Below are positions 39,393 to 50,106 of a DNA stretch of 64,000 nt, piece after piece. The DNA is from Candidatus Fredericiella danica (GTDB lineage Bacteria > Chloroflexota > Anaerolineae > Caldilineales > Caldilineaceae), in assembly GCA_016713335.1 (NCBI GenBank), contig JADJPH010000016.1, positions 56,559 to 120,558 on the forward strand, written 5' to 3'. Every line of letters starts with the position of its first letter. The stretch's first letter is position 1. Position numbers and translations under genes: made by a program. The notes under the pieces were generated by a model. It was not told where the DNA came from. It ran no database searches and worked only from the letters and a program-made list of their open reading frames with translations.

Positions 39393-40652
39393 ATGCGAGC
39401 GTTGTTCCTGACCAATTTTTACCCGCCCTATATTGTGGGTGGGTACGAACTCTGGTGCCAAGAAGTGGCAGAGGGCATGAAAGCGCGCGGGCATGCGGTC
39501 GAGGTGCTGACCAGCACGCATGGCGTCAAGGGTCCGCTGGGGCAGGAGGAGGGCATCACCCGCACGCTGCATTTGATGACGGATATTGACTATTATAAGC
39601 CGGTCGACTTCTTTCTCCATTGGCAGGCGGAGGAAGCAGCGAATCGTGAAGCTGTGACGCAGGCAATCGCAAGGTTTGCGCCGGATGTCGTGCTTGTGTG
39701 GGGCATGTGGAATCTATCGCTCACAGTGCCTGCGATCGCGGAAAAGCTGCTTCCGGGCGCGTTGCATACTTCGTGTCGTCGTATTGGCCGAGCGACGTCG
39801 ATCCGCATACTGCTTTCTGGGTGCTGCCGACGCGGCAAAGCGCGCCGCTGGGTGAAGCTTCCCTTACGCGCTGCGGCCATGCACCAGTTGCAGCGCGCCG
39901 GATATCCGCCGCAACTGGCATTTGAACACGTCGTCTGCTGCAGTGAGTACGTGCGCACTACGCTGGTTGCGGCCGGGCAGTTGCCGGCGAGTGCGGGCGT
40001 ACTGCTTGGGGGCACCGATCCGAAGCCATTTGTCGAACATTCTGCCTGCCGGGCTCCGCTCGGTGATCGGCCAGTGGAGTTACTGTTCTTCGGGCGGCTG
40101 ATTCACGACAAAGGCGCACACACGGCACTGGAGGCGATGGGGATTTTGCGTCAGAACGGGGTGAGCAATGTGCGGCTTACGGTGCTGGGGAGCGGTCATC
40201 CAGATTATGAAGCGCACCTTCACCGCCACGCGGAGACGCTCGGCATCCAGGATGAGGTTACATTTTTGCGCCAGGTAGCGCGTGACGAGATTCCGGCGCT
40301 GCTCAGCCGCTTCGACATCTATCTCTTTACGTCGATCTGGGCTGAACCGATGGCACGCAGTGTCATGGAGGCGATGGCCTCCGGTTTGCTCGTGATCGGG
40401 ACTACAGTCGGTGGGCAGGCTGAGATGGTATCTGACGGTGAGAACGCATTAACCTTTGTGGCCGGAGACTCGGAGGGACTGGCGCACCAGATTAAACGGG
40501 CGGTGGATGATCCAGCACTGTGTAGGCGGCTTGCGATGGCGGGGCAGCAACTGGTGCTCGAACGATTTACGCTGGAGCGGATGGTGGACGATATCGAGGC
40601 GTTACTGACGGACATCGTCGCCGATGTGGCCACTGCAGGCCGTGTACCATGA
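39393..40652 (+). CDS. GT4-family glycosyltransferase (compensating frame breaks near 39757 and 39845)
   Basis: 419 residues. Begins MRALFLTNFYPPYIVGGYELW, with VVLVWGMWNLSLTVPAIAEKL. Between about 39757 and 39845 the frame is wrong: another frame reads AYFVSSYWPSDVDPHTAFW, matching the paralogue's YYFCDYWPTLESAYV. The GT-B donor half is intact: LLFFGRLIHDKGAHTALEAM, VTFLRQVARDEIPALLSRFD, FTSIWAEPMARSVMEAMASG. It is a tandem paralogue of the next gene. GGAGA precedes the ATG. Confidence 0.85.
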   Translation: MRALFLTNFYPPYIVGGYELWCQEVAEGMKARGHAVEVLTSTHGVKGPLGQEEGITRTLHLMTDIDYYKPVDFFLHWQAEEAANREAVTQAIARFAPDVVLVWGMWNLSLTVPAIAEKLLPGALHTSCRRIGRATSIRILLSGCCRRGKARRWVKLPLRAAAMHQLQRAGYPPQLAFEHVVCCSEYVRTTLVAAGQLPASAGVLLGGTDPKPFVEHSACRAPLGDRPVELLFFGRLIHDKGAHTALEAMGILRQNGVSNVRLTVLGSGHPDYEAHLHRHAETLGIQDEVTFLRQVARDEIPALLSRFDIYLFTSIWAEPMARSVMEAMASGLLVIGTTVGGQAEMVSDGENALTFVAGDSEGLAHQIKRAVDDPALCRRLAMAGQQLVLERFTLERMVDDIEALLTDIVADVATAGRVP

Positions 40653-40671
40653 TAGCAGGCCAGTGAGGAAC

Positions 40672-41985
40672 ATGCGGATTCTATTTGTTTCGAATGTTTT
40701 TCCGCCGTTTGCCCGCGGTGGCTATGAACAGTGGTGTGACGAAGTCGCGACCGCGCTGGTGGCCCGCGGGCACGAACTTGTTGTGCTCACGTCGACACCG
40801 CCTGCACAAAGTCCCATTGTCGATGACCGTCCATTTGAAATTCGACGCCGGTTGCATCAGCAGGTGGAAGGTGGGCTTGGCAACACCGTGGTCCGGATTC
40901 TACGCGATCGTGCGCGGCTGGAGGCGCAGGATCTGCAGACGATCGACGAAATCAAGGATAGCTTTCAGCCTGACGCCGTGTTGGTGTGGGGTATGTGGAA
41001 TCTCAACCTGAGTGTTCCGGAACATCTTGAGCAGTGTTTCGGGGATCGAATCGCCTACTATTTTTGTGACTATTGGCCCACCCTCGAAAGTGCCTATGTG
41101 CAGCGCTTCCAGGAGCCGGCGCGTCACCGCCCGCTCCAAGCCGGCAAGAGCGCGTTGGGCCGATTATTGCTGCCGCAACTGGATGTCAACCGGCGCCCCG
41201 ATCTGGCTTTTGCGCGCGCATATTGTGTGAGTGCAGCGGTCAGGCGAATCCTGGTGGCGCGTGGCGCGCCGTTGCAAGGCGCCCAGGTGCTCTACGGCGG
41301 CATTGACGGCAGCGCATTTGCGGCTGCCGGCGCAGTGCGTAAGCACTGGGAACAGGGCTTACGCCTCCTCTATGCGGGGCGCATCGAGCCAATGAAGGGT
41401 GTGCACACAATTGTGGGCGCGCTTGTTACGCTTCGCGCATCCGGCCATCAAGATATGACGTTGGATATCGTGGGTGGTGGCGATCCAGATTACATGGGTG
41501 ATCTACAGCGACAAGTCGAAGATGGTGGCCTGTCACAGTCAGTACGCATGTTGGGGCCTGTGAAGCGGGATGACATGCCGGCGCTGATGGCGCAATATGA
41601 TGTTTTGGTCTTCTCTTCGGAATGGGAAGAACCCTTTGCTCGGACTGTGATGGAGGCAATGGCTTCCGGTTTGCTGGTCGTGGGGACGTTGACTGGGGGG
41701 ACAGGCGAGTTGTTGGTGGAAGGGGAGACGGGGTTGACCTATCGCGCAGGAGACGCCGCGGATCTTGCCCGGCAGCTTTTGTGCATTGAGGCGGACGCTC
41801 AACGCGCGCAACGCGTGGCCAGCCATGGGCAACGGGTTGTTCTCACCGAGTATACGCTGGTGCGCATGGTGGATGATTTTGAGGCAATGTTGGCGTCGTT
41901 CGCACCAGGTGGCGGACGCCAGCCATCCCTTCAGACGGTGATGGCCGGCAACCCGGCTGCAACGCAGACGATTGGTGACGTCTAG
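40672..41985 (+). CDS. GT4-family glycosyltransferase, tandem paralogue
   Basis: 437 residues, uninterrupted. MRILFVSNVFPPFARGGYEQW, VLVWGMWNLNLSVPEHLEQ, YYFCDYWPTLESAYVQRF, LLYAGRIEPMKGVHTIVGAL, VRMLGPVKRDDMPALMAQYD, FSSEWEEPFARTVMEAMASG: the same order as the preceding protein, so a gene duplication. ATG 40672 follows GTGAGG. The E-x7-E donor site (EPFARTVME) fits retaining GT4 enzymes. The two copies may add successive similar sugars. Confidence 0.9.
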   Translation: MRILFVSNVFPPFARGGYEQWCDEVATALVARGHELVVLTSTPPAQSPIVDDRPFEIRRRLHQQVEGGLGNTVVRILRDRARLEAQDLQTIDEIKDSFQPDAVLVWGMWNLNLSVPEHLEQCFGDRIAYYFCDYWPTLESAYVQRFQEPARHRPLQAGKSALGRLLLPQLDVNRRPDLAFARAYCVSAAVRRILVARGAPLQGAQVLYGGIDGSAFAAAGAVRKHWEQGLRLLYAGRIEPMKGVHTIVGALVTLRASGHQDMTLDIVGGGDPDYMGDLQRQVEDGGLSQSVRMLGPVKRDDMPALMAQYDVLVFSSEWEEPFARTVMEAMASGLLVVGTLTGGTGELLVEGETGLTYRAGDAADLARQLLCIEADAQRAQRVASHGQRVVLTEYTLVRMVDDFEAMLASFAPGGGRQPSLQTVMAGNPAATQTIGDV

Positions 41986-41986
41986 C

Positions 41987-43197
41987 ATGAAGATCCTTGC
42001 GTTGAGCACATGGAACCCGTTTCCACCTGACAACGGCTCGAAGCTGCGGGCGCAGTATCTACTGCGGGACCTTGCGCAGCGCCATGATGTGACCCTGGTT
42101 GCATTCGAACCTGCGCTTGCTGCACCTGAGTCGCAGCGGGTGGCGTTAGGGGGGGCAGCGTGGAATTGGTGCTGGTGCCGGACGATCCGTTCCGCGCCGT
42201 TCAGGTGCCGGCCTGGAAGCGGTATTGGGTGCCGACGCCACCTTCCTATTGGCCGAGTTTGCCGATGCGCGCGCAGATCGAAGAGCTGGCAAGCGCAAGC
42301 CGGTGGGATGCTGTCATTGCGATTCAACTACACGTCGCCCAGTACGCGTTGGGCGTCAAGGGGGCGCGCTACGTACTTGACCTGGATACTTCGCTGAGCC
42401 ATCAGATGCTTGAACGCTATCAGAGTAGCCGCGGCGCAAAGCAGCGCACCCAGGCCTATATCAGTTGGAAGAAGGCGGAGCGGTATGAAGCGCAGATCAG
42501 CCGCCAGTTCAATGTGTGTGCGGTGGCGTCGCCGGTGGAGATGACGCTGGCGCGCCAGTTGATTGACGGTTCTGACTGCCGGGTAGTGCTGGTGGCGAAT
42601 GGCGTGGATTGCGGCTACAATCAGCCCGCACTCGCCCCAAAGGTGCAAGGTAGGTTGGTGTATAACGGTGCACTTACGTATAGTGTCAACTTCGACGCGA
42701 TGCAGTATTTTCTGGCCGAGATCTATCCGTTGATCAAGACGAAGTGTGCTGCTGCCAGCCTCATGATCACCGGTAAGAACAAAGGTGTCGACCTGAATGC
42801 GCTGGCCTTGGACGATTCGGTGGCATTGACCGGCTATGTCGAAGATATCCGGATGCCGGTGGCGAGCGCCAGCGTCTGTGTGGCGCCCATTCGGCAGGGG
42901 AGCGGGACGCGCTTGAAGCTATTGGAAGCAATGGCGCTGGGCACGCCGGTTGTGGCGACGCGTAAGGCGGCGGAGGGGCTAGAGGTGGTCGACGAGGAGC
43001 ATCTCTTGCTTGCCGATACGCCACAGCAATTTGCGGTCGCCGTGCTCCGGCTATTTGACGATCGAGCGCTCAGTGCGCAGTTGGCGCGTAATGCTCGGAT
43101 GTTGGTCGAGCGTTGCTATAATTGGGATCGGATTAGCTGCGAGTTTGGTGAGCTTGTGACGACTGCAGCGGCTAACGCCAGATCTACGGAAAGATGA
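41987..43197 (+). CDS. GT4-family glycosyltransferase (frame break at seven G, 42147-42153)
   Basis: About 403 residues. MKILALSTWNPFPPDNGSKLR and QYLLRDLAQRHDVTLVAFEP begin the protein. After a G7 run the adjacent frame continues LVLVPDDPFRAVQVP, LDLDTSLSHQMLERY, VVLVANGVDCGYNQ, LVYNGALTYSVNFDAMQYFL, APIRQGSGTRLKLLEAMALG. The last motif is the donor site of the GT4 TuaH/Glyco_trans_1_4 type. Starts two bases after the preceding stop; it is tightly linked in the operon. Confidence 0.83.
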
Positions 43198-43201
43198 TCG
43201 A

Positions 43202-44633
43202 ATGAATCGGCTTTCAGTTGCGACGCGGTTTGACTGGCGGCACCAGTCAAAGTGGTTCTCGGAACGGCAGGAACTGCTGTTCCGCCTGATGCTGATCGCT
43301 GCAATCTTTTTGGGAGCGTTCGTATTGGGGCGTCAGCCTTCGATTCTGTACCTGGGCGCCATCATCGGCGCCGTGGGGTTGCTGGTGATCATGCGCTGGC
43401 CGCCGCTGGGCGTCTTGTTGACGATCATTGGCGGGTTTGCGATTGCCCAAACCGGCCCCAGCGGCATCAATGTCGCAGTGGTCGGTATGGCGGCATTGCT
43501 GGGAATCTGGATTGCCGATATGGTGATCCGGCGCCATCGGATCGCCGTAGTCGATTGGCCAACGACGCGTGCGGGACTGGCATTGAGTGGTGTGGCGATT
43601 CTGGCGTTTCTTGTCGGGCTGTTGCCCTGGTTTCCGACGCAGCATGCACCCGTCGGGGCCCAACTCGCAGGTGTGGCGCTCTACGTGCTCTCCTTTGGTG
43701 TGTTCCTGGTCGTGAGCAATCAGGTCAAGACAATCCGGTGGCTTGAAATCATCACCTATGGGTTTATCGCCTTTGCCTCACTGCATCTACTTGGTTACGT
43801 TGTGCCCGGAGCCGGGACCTTGACCGACAGGCTCTTTCCATATGGTTCAACGGGCAGCCTTTTTTTGGGTCTGGTTGGCGGTGTTGCCCTTCAGCATGGC
43901 GCTCTTTAACAACAAATTAAAGGTGCCGGTACGCGCGGTGCTCCTGATGATCGCCCTGCTTACCGTCTATGTGGTGTACGTGCGTCAGAATGATTGGAAG
44001 TCAGGCTGGGTGCCAGTGGTGATTGCGCTGGCCGTCACCCTGGTGCTTTACAACTGGCGTTTTGGCGCAGTGATGGCCGTTGCCAGCCTGATTCCGGCAG
44101 CGGCGCTGGCACAGCGTGCGCTGGCCAGCGACACCTACAGTTACTCGGCGCGGCTGGAAGCATGGACAATCATTTGGGAGATTATCAAGGTAAACCCGGT
44201 TTTGGGGCTAGGACCGGCGAATTACTACTACTATACGCCACTCTTTCCGATTCGCGGTTACTTTGTGAACTTTAACTCGCACAGCCAGTATGTCGATTTG
44301 GTGGCGCAGACGGGCATTCTGGGATTGATCGTTTTCGTCTGGTTCTTTTTTGAAGTTGGCCGCGTTGGCTGGCGGCTGTACCGATCCAAGGTTTCTGATC
44401 CGTTTGCGCGGGCATACATTCTTGCGGCCCTGGGCGGGTTCGTCGCCACACTGGTTGCCGGCTTTCTTGGCGACTGGGTGATTCCATTTTTCTATAATGT
44501 TGCCATGTACGGTTTTCGTTCGACCATGTTGAGTTGGGTCTTTCTGGGCGGTCTGGTCGCATTGGCGACCATCCTTAAGCTGGCGGCACCCCCCTCACCG
44601 AATTCTGATTCAAGGGCGCCAAACAAGTCATGA
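43202..44633 (+). CDS. Second O-antigen polymerase/ligase-like protein (frame break in T run near 43863)
   Basis: About 477 residues with ten or more membrane spans. After a run of seven T the frame shifts by one; the second frame continues with WLAVLPFSMALFNNKL and the Wzy/WaaL loop YSYSARLEAWTIIWEIIK, NPVLGLGPANYYYYTPLF and FNSHSQYVDLVAQTGILGLI. It differs from the polymerase at 15040 and lacks a TPR tail. One may polymerise and the other ligate, or each may serve its own polymer. Its stop overlaps the next start by ATGA (44630-44633). Confidence 0.83.
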
Positions 44634-45556
44634 AGCTGTCCATTATCATTGTCAGTTGGAATACACGAGATCTCCTGATTGAGTGCTTGCATTCAGTCTA
44701 TAGCAGCACCCGCGAGTTGATTGATGCCGGCCGCGTCGAGACCTTTGTCGTGGACAATGCCTCGACGGATGGGAGTGTTGGGGCTGTACAGAGGTCATTT
44801 TCCTGGGTTACAATAGTAGAGAATCCGGGCAATGTTGGTTTTGCCACCGCTAATAACCAGGCGATCCGCGCCAGTTGCGGCGAATATGTCTTGTTGTTGA
44901 ATCCTGACACGCATGTACTGGGCGAGGCGTTGGTTACACTGATGCATTTCTTGGACGACCATCCTGACGTTGGGGCGGCGGGTGCGCGTTTGCTGAATGA
45001 CGATGGTTCGCTGCAACAGTCGTGCTATCCGGCGCCGACCCTGTCAGGTGAATTGGCGCGGATGTTTCACCTGGATGCGCTTGTCCCGTTTGGCGTTTAC
45101 TGGATGGAACGGTGGCCTGTGACTCAGCCACGCGAGGTCGATGTGATCCAGGGCGCGTGCCTGCTGCTCCGGCGCAAGGTGTTGGATGCGGTTGGTCTGC
45201 TCGATGAGGGATACTTCATGTATTCGGAAGAGGTGGACCTTTGCACCCGTGTGCAACGTGGTGGCTGGCGGCTTTTTTGGGTGCCGTCGGCTCAGGTCAT
45301 TCATTACGGTGGACAGAGTTCAAAGCAGGCTGCAACGCCCATGTTCGTACAGCTCTATGCCAGCAAGATTCTTTACTTTCGCACGTATTATGGCGCGGTC
45401 ACAACCATCCTATATAAGCTGATTCTTGCCGCAGCGACACTTGTCCGGCTGGCGCTAAGTCCATTGGCATTGTTCGAAACAGGCGAAGCACGGGCGAAGC
45501 ATCTGACACTGGCAAACCGGTATGGTCAATTGCTGCTAACGCTGCCTAAGCTGTAG
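44630..45556 (+). CDS. GT2 glycosyltransferase, rhamnosyltransferase (WbbL) type
   Basis: 308 residues. SIIIVSWNTRDLLIECLHS, FVVDNASTDGSVGAV, NVGFATANNQAI, LLLNPDTHVLG, VQGACLLLRRKVLDAVGLLD and GYFMYSEEVDLCTRVQRGGW are the WbbL/GT2 rhamnosyltransferase signatures. A C-terminal amphipathic/hydrophobic tail (about 260-290) may touch the membrane. Rhamnose donor synthesis is only partly present here (an RfbC-like epimerase at 50103). Confidence 0.9.
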   Translation: MKLSIIIVSWNTRDLLIECLHSVYSSTRELIDAGRVETFVVDNASTDGSVGAVQRSFSWVTIVENPGNVGFATANNQAIRASCGEYVLLLNPDTHVLGEALVTLMHFLDDHPDVGAAGARLLNDDGSLQQSCYPAPTLSGELARMFHLDALVPFGVYWMERWPVTQPREVDVIQGACLLLRRKVLDAVGLLDEGYFMYSEEVDLCTRVQRGGWRLFWVPSAQVIHYGGQSSKQAATPMFVQLYASKILYFRTYYGAVTTILYKLILAAATLVRLALSPLALFETGEARAKHLTLANRYGQLLLTLPKL

Positions 45557-45634
45557 GTGGCGAACATGGCGCGCATCGCACCAGCAACCCGGGCAAAGAG
45601 GCCTAGGACGGAGAGACCGGTTGGAGAAGGTAAT

Positions 45635-46710
45635 ATGACACCCCCGAGACCGCTTATTCTTGTAAGTAATCCAATCAGCCACCAAGTTGCACAGAGTCGT
45701 GTCCTGCAGTCTGACTGCGCCGCGCCGCGTCTGGACTACCTGGAATTGCGCCGGCAGCTGGGCGCTGACTTGCTTGGCATCTCGGCGGAGCAGGGTATTT
45801 GGTCGGATGCGGTGCGGCGGATTCAGAAATCCATGCGCTTGGATGTTGTCAGTGCATTGAACGCCGTATTGAGTGGTGGGCAATATTCTGCGTACATTTC
45901 CCTATCCGAAAAGGTGGCAATTCCGCTCGCCATGTTCACGCAAGGCAAGGCAAAACGACCACCCCATATCGTGGTTGCGCACAAATTGTCGTCGGGCGGG
46001 AAGAGGCATCTGTTTCAACGGTTGCACCTGCATCAGGAATTTGATCACATGATCACGGTCAGCCGTGCACAGGCTGACTATGCAGTGGATGTCCTGGGAA
46101 TGCGCCCCGAACAGGTCGATTGGGTCAGGGACAAGGTTGACCACCGGTTCTTCCGCCCGGAGCTGGGAAGAAATGGGGATTTCATTCTTGCGGTTGGTCA
46201 GGAACAGCGGGATTACGAGACGCTGATCGGGGCGGTGCGTGGCGCCGGCATCCGGCTCGTGATCGTGGCATCTAGTCCATGGTCCACCGGAAAGCGCGCA
46301 ATCGCACGGGCCGAGAATGTTACCTGGCTTCAAAACATCTCGTACTGCCAACTGCGCGATTTGTATGCGGAAGCGCGGATGGTGGTTGTGCCCCTGTGCA
46401 ATGCTGACTACGCTGCGGGCGCCAATGCGCTATTGGAGGCAATGGCGATGGCGAAGGCCATGGTCGTGACGCAAACTACGGGCATTGACGGTTACCTGGA
46501 GGACGGTGTCACGGGGCTTTATACTCCGCCGAGCGATGTCCTTGCGCTGCGTGGCGCATCTTTGCGCTCTGGGAGAATCCCGTCGAACGCGACCGGCTTG
46601 GTGCGAATGCGCGCCAACTGGTCGACAATGAGTTGAACATCGATTGTTACGTTGGGCGACTGGCGACGATCATTGAATCGGCCGTTGAAAAGCGCCAAAG
46701 AGTTGGATAG
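45635..46710 (+). CDS. GT4-family glycosyltransferase (frame break near 46556)
   Basis: About 358 residues. ATG 45635 follows GGAGAAGG; an earlier in-frame start at 45557 is unlikely. ILVSNPISHQVAQSRVLQ, HIVVAHKLSSGGKRHLF, DHMITVSRAQADYAVDVLG, LAVGQEQRDYETLIGAVRG, VVPLCNADYAAGANALLEAM (donor site), TGIDGYLEDGVTGLY. After about 46556 the frame shifts; LWENPVERDRLGANARQLVD is the usual GT4 ending, with the stop at 46708. Confidence 0.83.
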
Positions 46711-46724
46711 ACGACGCGCTGCCC

Positions 46725-47757
46725 ATGTCAAGTGAACTGTTTTGCACAACCATCATCCCAACTGTTGGGCGCACTTCCCTGGTGCGCGCCGTGCAGAGTG
46801 TCCTGACCCAGGATTTTGACCAGAATCACCATGACTTGATTGTGGTCAATGATTCAGGGGCGCCATTGCCAGATGCGCCCTGGCAGCACGCCGATGCGGT
46901 GCAGGTATTGACCACGCAGCATCGTGAACGTTGTGTCGCGCGCAATACGGCTGCGGCAATGGCGCGTGGCAGGTATCTGCACTTCCTTGACGACGACGAT
47001 TGGTTGCTCCCCGGCGCGCTCACAAATCTGGCCGCGCTGGCCGCGAAATCGCCTGAGGCAGACTGGCTCTATGGGTGGACGCAACTCGTGGACCGGGAGG
47101 GCAATCCCATCATTGAGTTGAGACACACGGCGACCGGAGATTTCTTCTTGCAAGCAATGGCCGGTGAATGGATTCCCCTGCAGTCGTCGGTGATCAAGGC
47201 GAGCGCCTTCTTTGAAGCCGGTTGTTTCAACCCCAATATTCCGGGTGCGGAAGATGTGGACCTGTTGCGAAAGTGCACGCTCCGCGGCGGGATTGCAGGC
47301 ACCCCCGTGTTGGTGGCGGCGATCGGGATGGGTGTTGTCAACAGCAGTACGGACTATGACCTGCATCCTGTCTATAGCCGGCAGGCGCGCGAGCTGATTC
47401 TGGACGATACGCGTGCCTATCGGCAGATGTTAGGGGCGGCGAAGACCCCAGCATGGCACGGGCGTATGGCGCGCATCTACTTTACGTCGGCCATGTGGAA
47501 CTTAAAACGTAGCAGGGTCTTGCACGCATTGGGGCGTGGCGGCCGCGGGGTGGCGGGCGCGCTTGCAGGAGGCGCCGGCATCCTCTCCGGCGATTTCTGG
47601 CGCGCAGTAAAGGCGCCGTACGACAGCGAGACGTTCCTTGAGGATTCGGCCGCGCTGGGACGCCAGTGGCGCGACGATAGGCTAAAGGTGACAGGGCCAC
47701 GCCCTGTTGTTGATCGTTTGCCTGTCCAGCACCCAAGTTGGGCAGGATGGTGTTTGA
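46725..47757 (+). CDS. GT2 glycosyltransferase with uncertain 3-prime end
   Basis: About 343 residues. TTIIPTVGRTSLVRAVQSVL, VVNDSGAPLP, ERCVARNTAAAMARGRYLHF, LDDDDWLLPGAL and PGAEDVDLLRKC mark an inverting GT2. The raw frame stays open to 47873 and would overlap the next gene by about 90 bases with unlikely residues; a one-base shift near 47740 gives TGA at 47755-47757, which I used. Acceptor and sugar unknown. Confidence 0.8.
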
Positions 47758-47781
47758 ATGTTTGGCCACAAAGGGGGCATG

Positions 47782-48819
47782 ATGCGTCTGCTGGTAACTG
47801 GGGATCGTGGGTATATTGGCGCGGTAATGACGCCAATGTTGGTAGCCGCAGGGCACAGTGTCGTTGGGCTTGACACGGACTACTATGCTGATTGCACGTT
47901 TACGGGCGCCATGCCGGTCACACCGTCGCTTCGCAAGGATGTGCGCGATGTCCAGGCGCAGGACCTGGAAGGGTTCGACGCCGTGATTCACCTGGCGGCG
48001 CTCTCCAACGATCCGTTGGGCGACCTCGATTCAGATTTGACCTACGCCATCAATTATCGCAGTTCGGTACGGCTGGCAGAACTGGCCAAGGCGGCCGGCG
48101 TGAAGCGTTACCTCTTTGCATCGTCGTGCAGCCTTTACGGTGCAGCCGGTGACCAGATGCTGACAGAGGAATCGGCATTCAATCCTGTGACTGCCTATGG
48201 CGAATCGAAGGTGCTCACCGAACTTGACCTGGCGAAACTGGCCGATAATGACTTCAGCCCGATCTATTTGCGCAACGCCACAGCCTATGGTGTTTCGCCC
48301 CGCCATCGGTTCGATATCGTCCTGAACAATCTGGTGGCGTGGGCAGTGGCGACCGGACGCGTCTATATCAAGAGTGATGGCAGCCCGTGGCGGCCGATCG
48401 TGCACATCGAAGACATCACGCGGGCGTTCATGGCCTTGCTGGAGGCTCCGCGCGACGTCGTCCACAATCAGGCGTTCAACATCGGCCGCAACAGTGAGAA
48501 TTATCGGATTCGTGACCTTGCGGAAATCGTGCGCGAGACGGTGCCAAACTGCGTTGTTGAATATGCGGCCGACGCCAGCCCTGACAAACGCAACTATCGG
48601 GTTGACTTCAGCAAGATCGAACGGCTTGTGCCCGGCTTTAAGCCGGTGTGGAATGCCAGGCTCGGTGCGCAGAGCCTGTATGAGGCATATGTGAAGGAAG
48701 GCGTCCAGGTGGATGCCTTCGAGGGTGCGCAGTTCCGGCGCGTCGATCATATCAAACTATTGATAAGTGAAGGAAAACTTGACCCATCGCTACGATGGCG
48801 CCAGGTCGTCACCGCCTGA
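47782..48819 (+). CDS. NAD-dependent sugar-nucleotide epimerase/dehydratase (extended SDR)
   Basis: 345 residues. NAD-binding loop VTGDRGYIGAV (about 4-14; GxxGxxG kept), HLAALSNDPLGDLDSDL, active-site YGESK (about 140-144) with the upstream Ser (SSCSLYG), RNATAYGVSPRHRFD and HIEDITRAFMALLE. Family members do 4-epimerisation, 4-reduction or dehydration on NDP-sugars; this subgroup commonly accompanies C-methyltransferases in deoxysugar routes. ATG 47782 preferred for spacing from AAAGGGGG; 47779 is possible. Confidence 0.85.
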   Translation: MRLLVTGDRGYIGAVMTPMLVAAGHSVVGLDTDYYADCTFTGAMPVTPSLRKDVRDVQAQDLEGFDAVIHLAALSNDPLGDLDSDLTYAINYRSSVRLAELAKAAGVKRYLFASSCSLYGAAGDQMLTEESAFNPVTAYGESKVLTELDLAKLADNDFSPIYLRNATAYGVSPRHRFDIVLNNLVAWAVATGRVYIKSDGSPWRPIVHIEDITRAFMALLEAPRDVVHNQAFNIGRNSENYRIRDLAEIVRETVPNCVVEYAADASPDKRNYRVDFSKIERLVPGFKPVWNARLGAQSLYEAYVKEGVQVDAFEGAQFRRVDHIKLLISEGKLDPSLRWRQVVTA

Positions 48820-48855
48820 GTTTTTGCACCAACGACCAGATTCCGGAGAGGAAAG

Positions 48856-50106
48856 ATGTCTGAAGCAACTGCTTGCTGCCGCTTTTGTGGCGCTCCGTTG
48901 GATTTTACATTCGTGGATCTTGGCATGTCGCCGCTGTGCGAGAGTTATCTGCGCGCAGACCAACTTAACCGGATGGAGCCGTTCTACCCACTGCATGTCT
49001 ATGTCTGCAAGGAATGCTTCTTAGTTCAGTTGGAGCAATATGTCAGCCCAGAGGAGATCTTTGTCGAGTACGCCTATTTTTCGTCCTATGCAGATAGTTG
49101 GCTTGCCCGCGCCTATACCGCAGCGATGATCGACCGCTTCGGCCTTGGCAAAGACAGCCAGGTGGTGGAGGTGGCCAGCAACGACGGCTATCTACTCCAG
49201 TACTTTGTTGAGCAGCAAGTGCCCGCGCTTGGGATCGAGCCTGCTGCCAATGTTGCGAAAGTGGCCATCGAGAAGGGTGTGCCAACGCGGGTCGAGTTCT
49301 TTGGCGTGGCATGTGCGCAGCAACTGGTCAAGGAAGGCATTCACGCCGATCTGATTGCAGGCAACAATGTGCTGGCCCAGGTGCCAGACTTGAACGACTT
49401 TGTCGCCGGGCTACAGGTGCTGCTTGCGCCCAAAGGCGTCGTCACGCTTGAGTTCCCACATCTGATGCGGCTGATGGAAGGCAATCAGTTCGACACCATC
49501 TATCATGAACACTTCTCATACTTCAGCTTCCTGACGGCTGAGAAGATCTTTGCGGCGCATGGGATGACACTCTTCGATGTCGAGGAGCTAACGACTCACG
49601 GTGGTTCGCTGCGGATCTTTGCCCGTCATGCAGGTGACGCTTCCAAGCCGGTCGGCGAGCGTGTAGTGGAGATGCGCAACCGAGAAATCGCGGCGGGCTT
49701 CACGGACATGAGCGCTTACCTGGCGTTTGCCGAGCAGGTGAAAGAGACCAAGCGCAAACTGCTTGAATTCTTGATTGGCGCGCGGCGCGCAGGCAAGAAG
49801 ATCGTCGGCTACGGTGCACCTGGCAAGGGCAATACGCTGCTGAATTATTGTGGAATCCGGACGGACTTTTTGGACTTCACCGTTGATCGGAATCCGTACA
49901 AGCAAGGGATGTACCTACCCGGCACGCATATCCCAATCCTGCATCCTGACGCACTGCGTGCGGCGCGCCCTGACTATGTCTTTATCCTGCCCTGGAACTT
50001 CAAGGAAGAAATCATGAAGCAACTCAGCGATATCGGCGAGTGGGGAGGGCAGTTTGTGGTGCCAATTCCTGAAGTCATTGTTTACCCGGTGGCGCCGCAG
50101 CCATGA
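48856..50106 (+). CDS. Sugar C-methyltransferase (NovU/TylC3/EvaC type)
   Basis: 416 residues with three parts: an N-terminal zinc-binding module (CCRFCGAPLDF near 6-16, CKECF near 54-58), a SAM-binding Rossmann domain (VVEVASNDGYLLQYF near 103-117) and a C-terminal domain (GYGAPGKGNTLLNYCGI near 318-334). This exact architecture is that of 3-C-methyltransferases acting on dTDP- or CDP-4-keto-deoxysugars; the middle sequence FEHFSYFSFLTAEKIF-like region fits. GAGAGGAAAG precedes the ATG. Overlaps the epimerase start by ATGA. Confidence 0.87.
   Translation: MSEATACCRFCGAPLDFTFVDLGMSPLCESYLRADQLNRMEPFYPLHVYVCKECFLVQLEQYVSPEEIFVEYAYFSSYADSWLARAYTAAMIDRFGLGKDSQVVEVASNDGYLLQYFVEQQVPALGIEPAANVAKVAIEKGVPTRVEFFGVACAQQLVKEGIHADLIAGNNVLAQVPDLNDFVAGLQVLLAPKGVVTLEFPHLMRLMEGNQFDTIYHEHFSYFSFLTAEKIFAAHGMTLFDVEELTTHGGSLRIFARHAGDASKPVGERVVEMRNREIAAGFTDMSAYLAFAEQVKETKRKLLEFLIGARRAGKKIVGYGAPGKGNTLLNYCGIRTDFLDFTVDRNPYKQGMYLPGTHIPILHPDALRAARPDYVFILPWNFKEEIMKQLSDIGEWGGQFVVPIPEVIVYPVAPQP

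Noticed and set aside
48031..48750. Minus-strand open frame of 239 codons
   Set aside because: Antisense to the epimerase gene with its intact NAD loop and YGESK motif.
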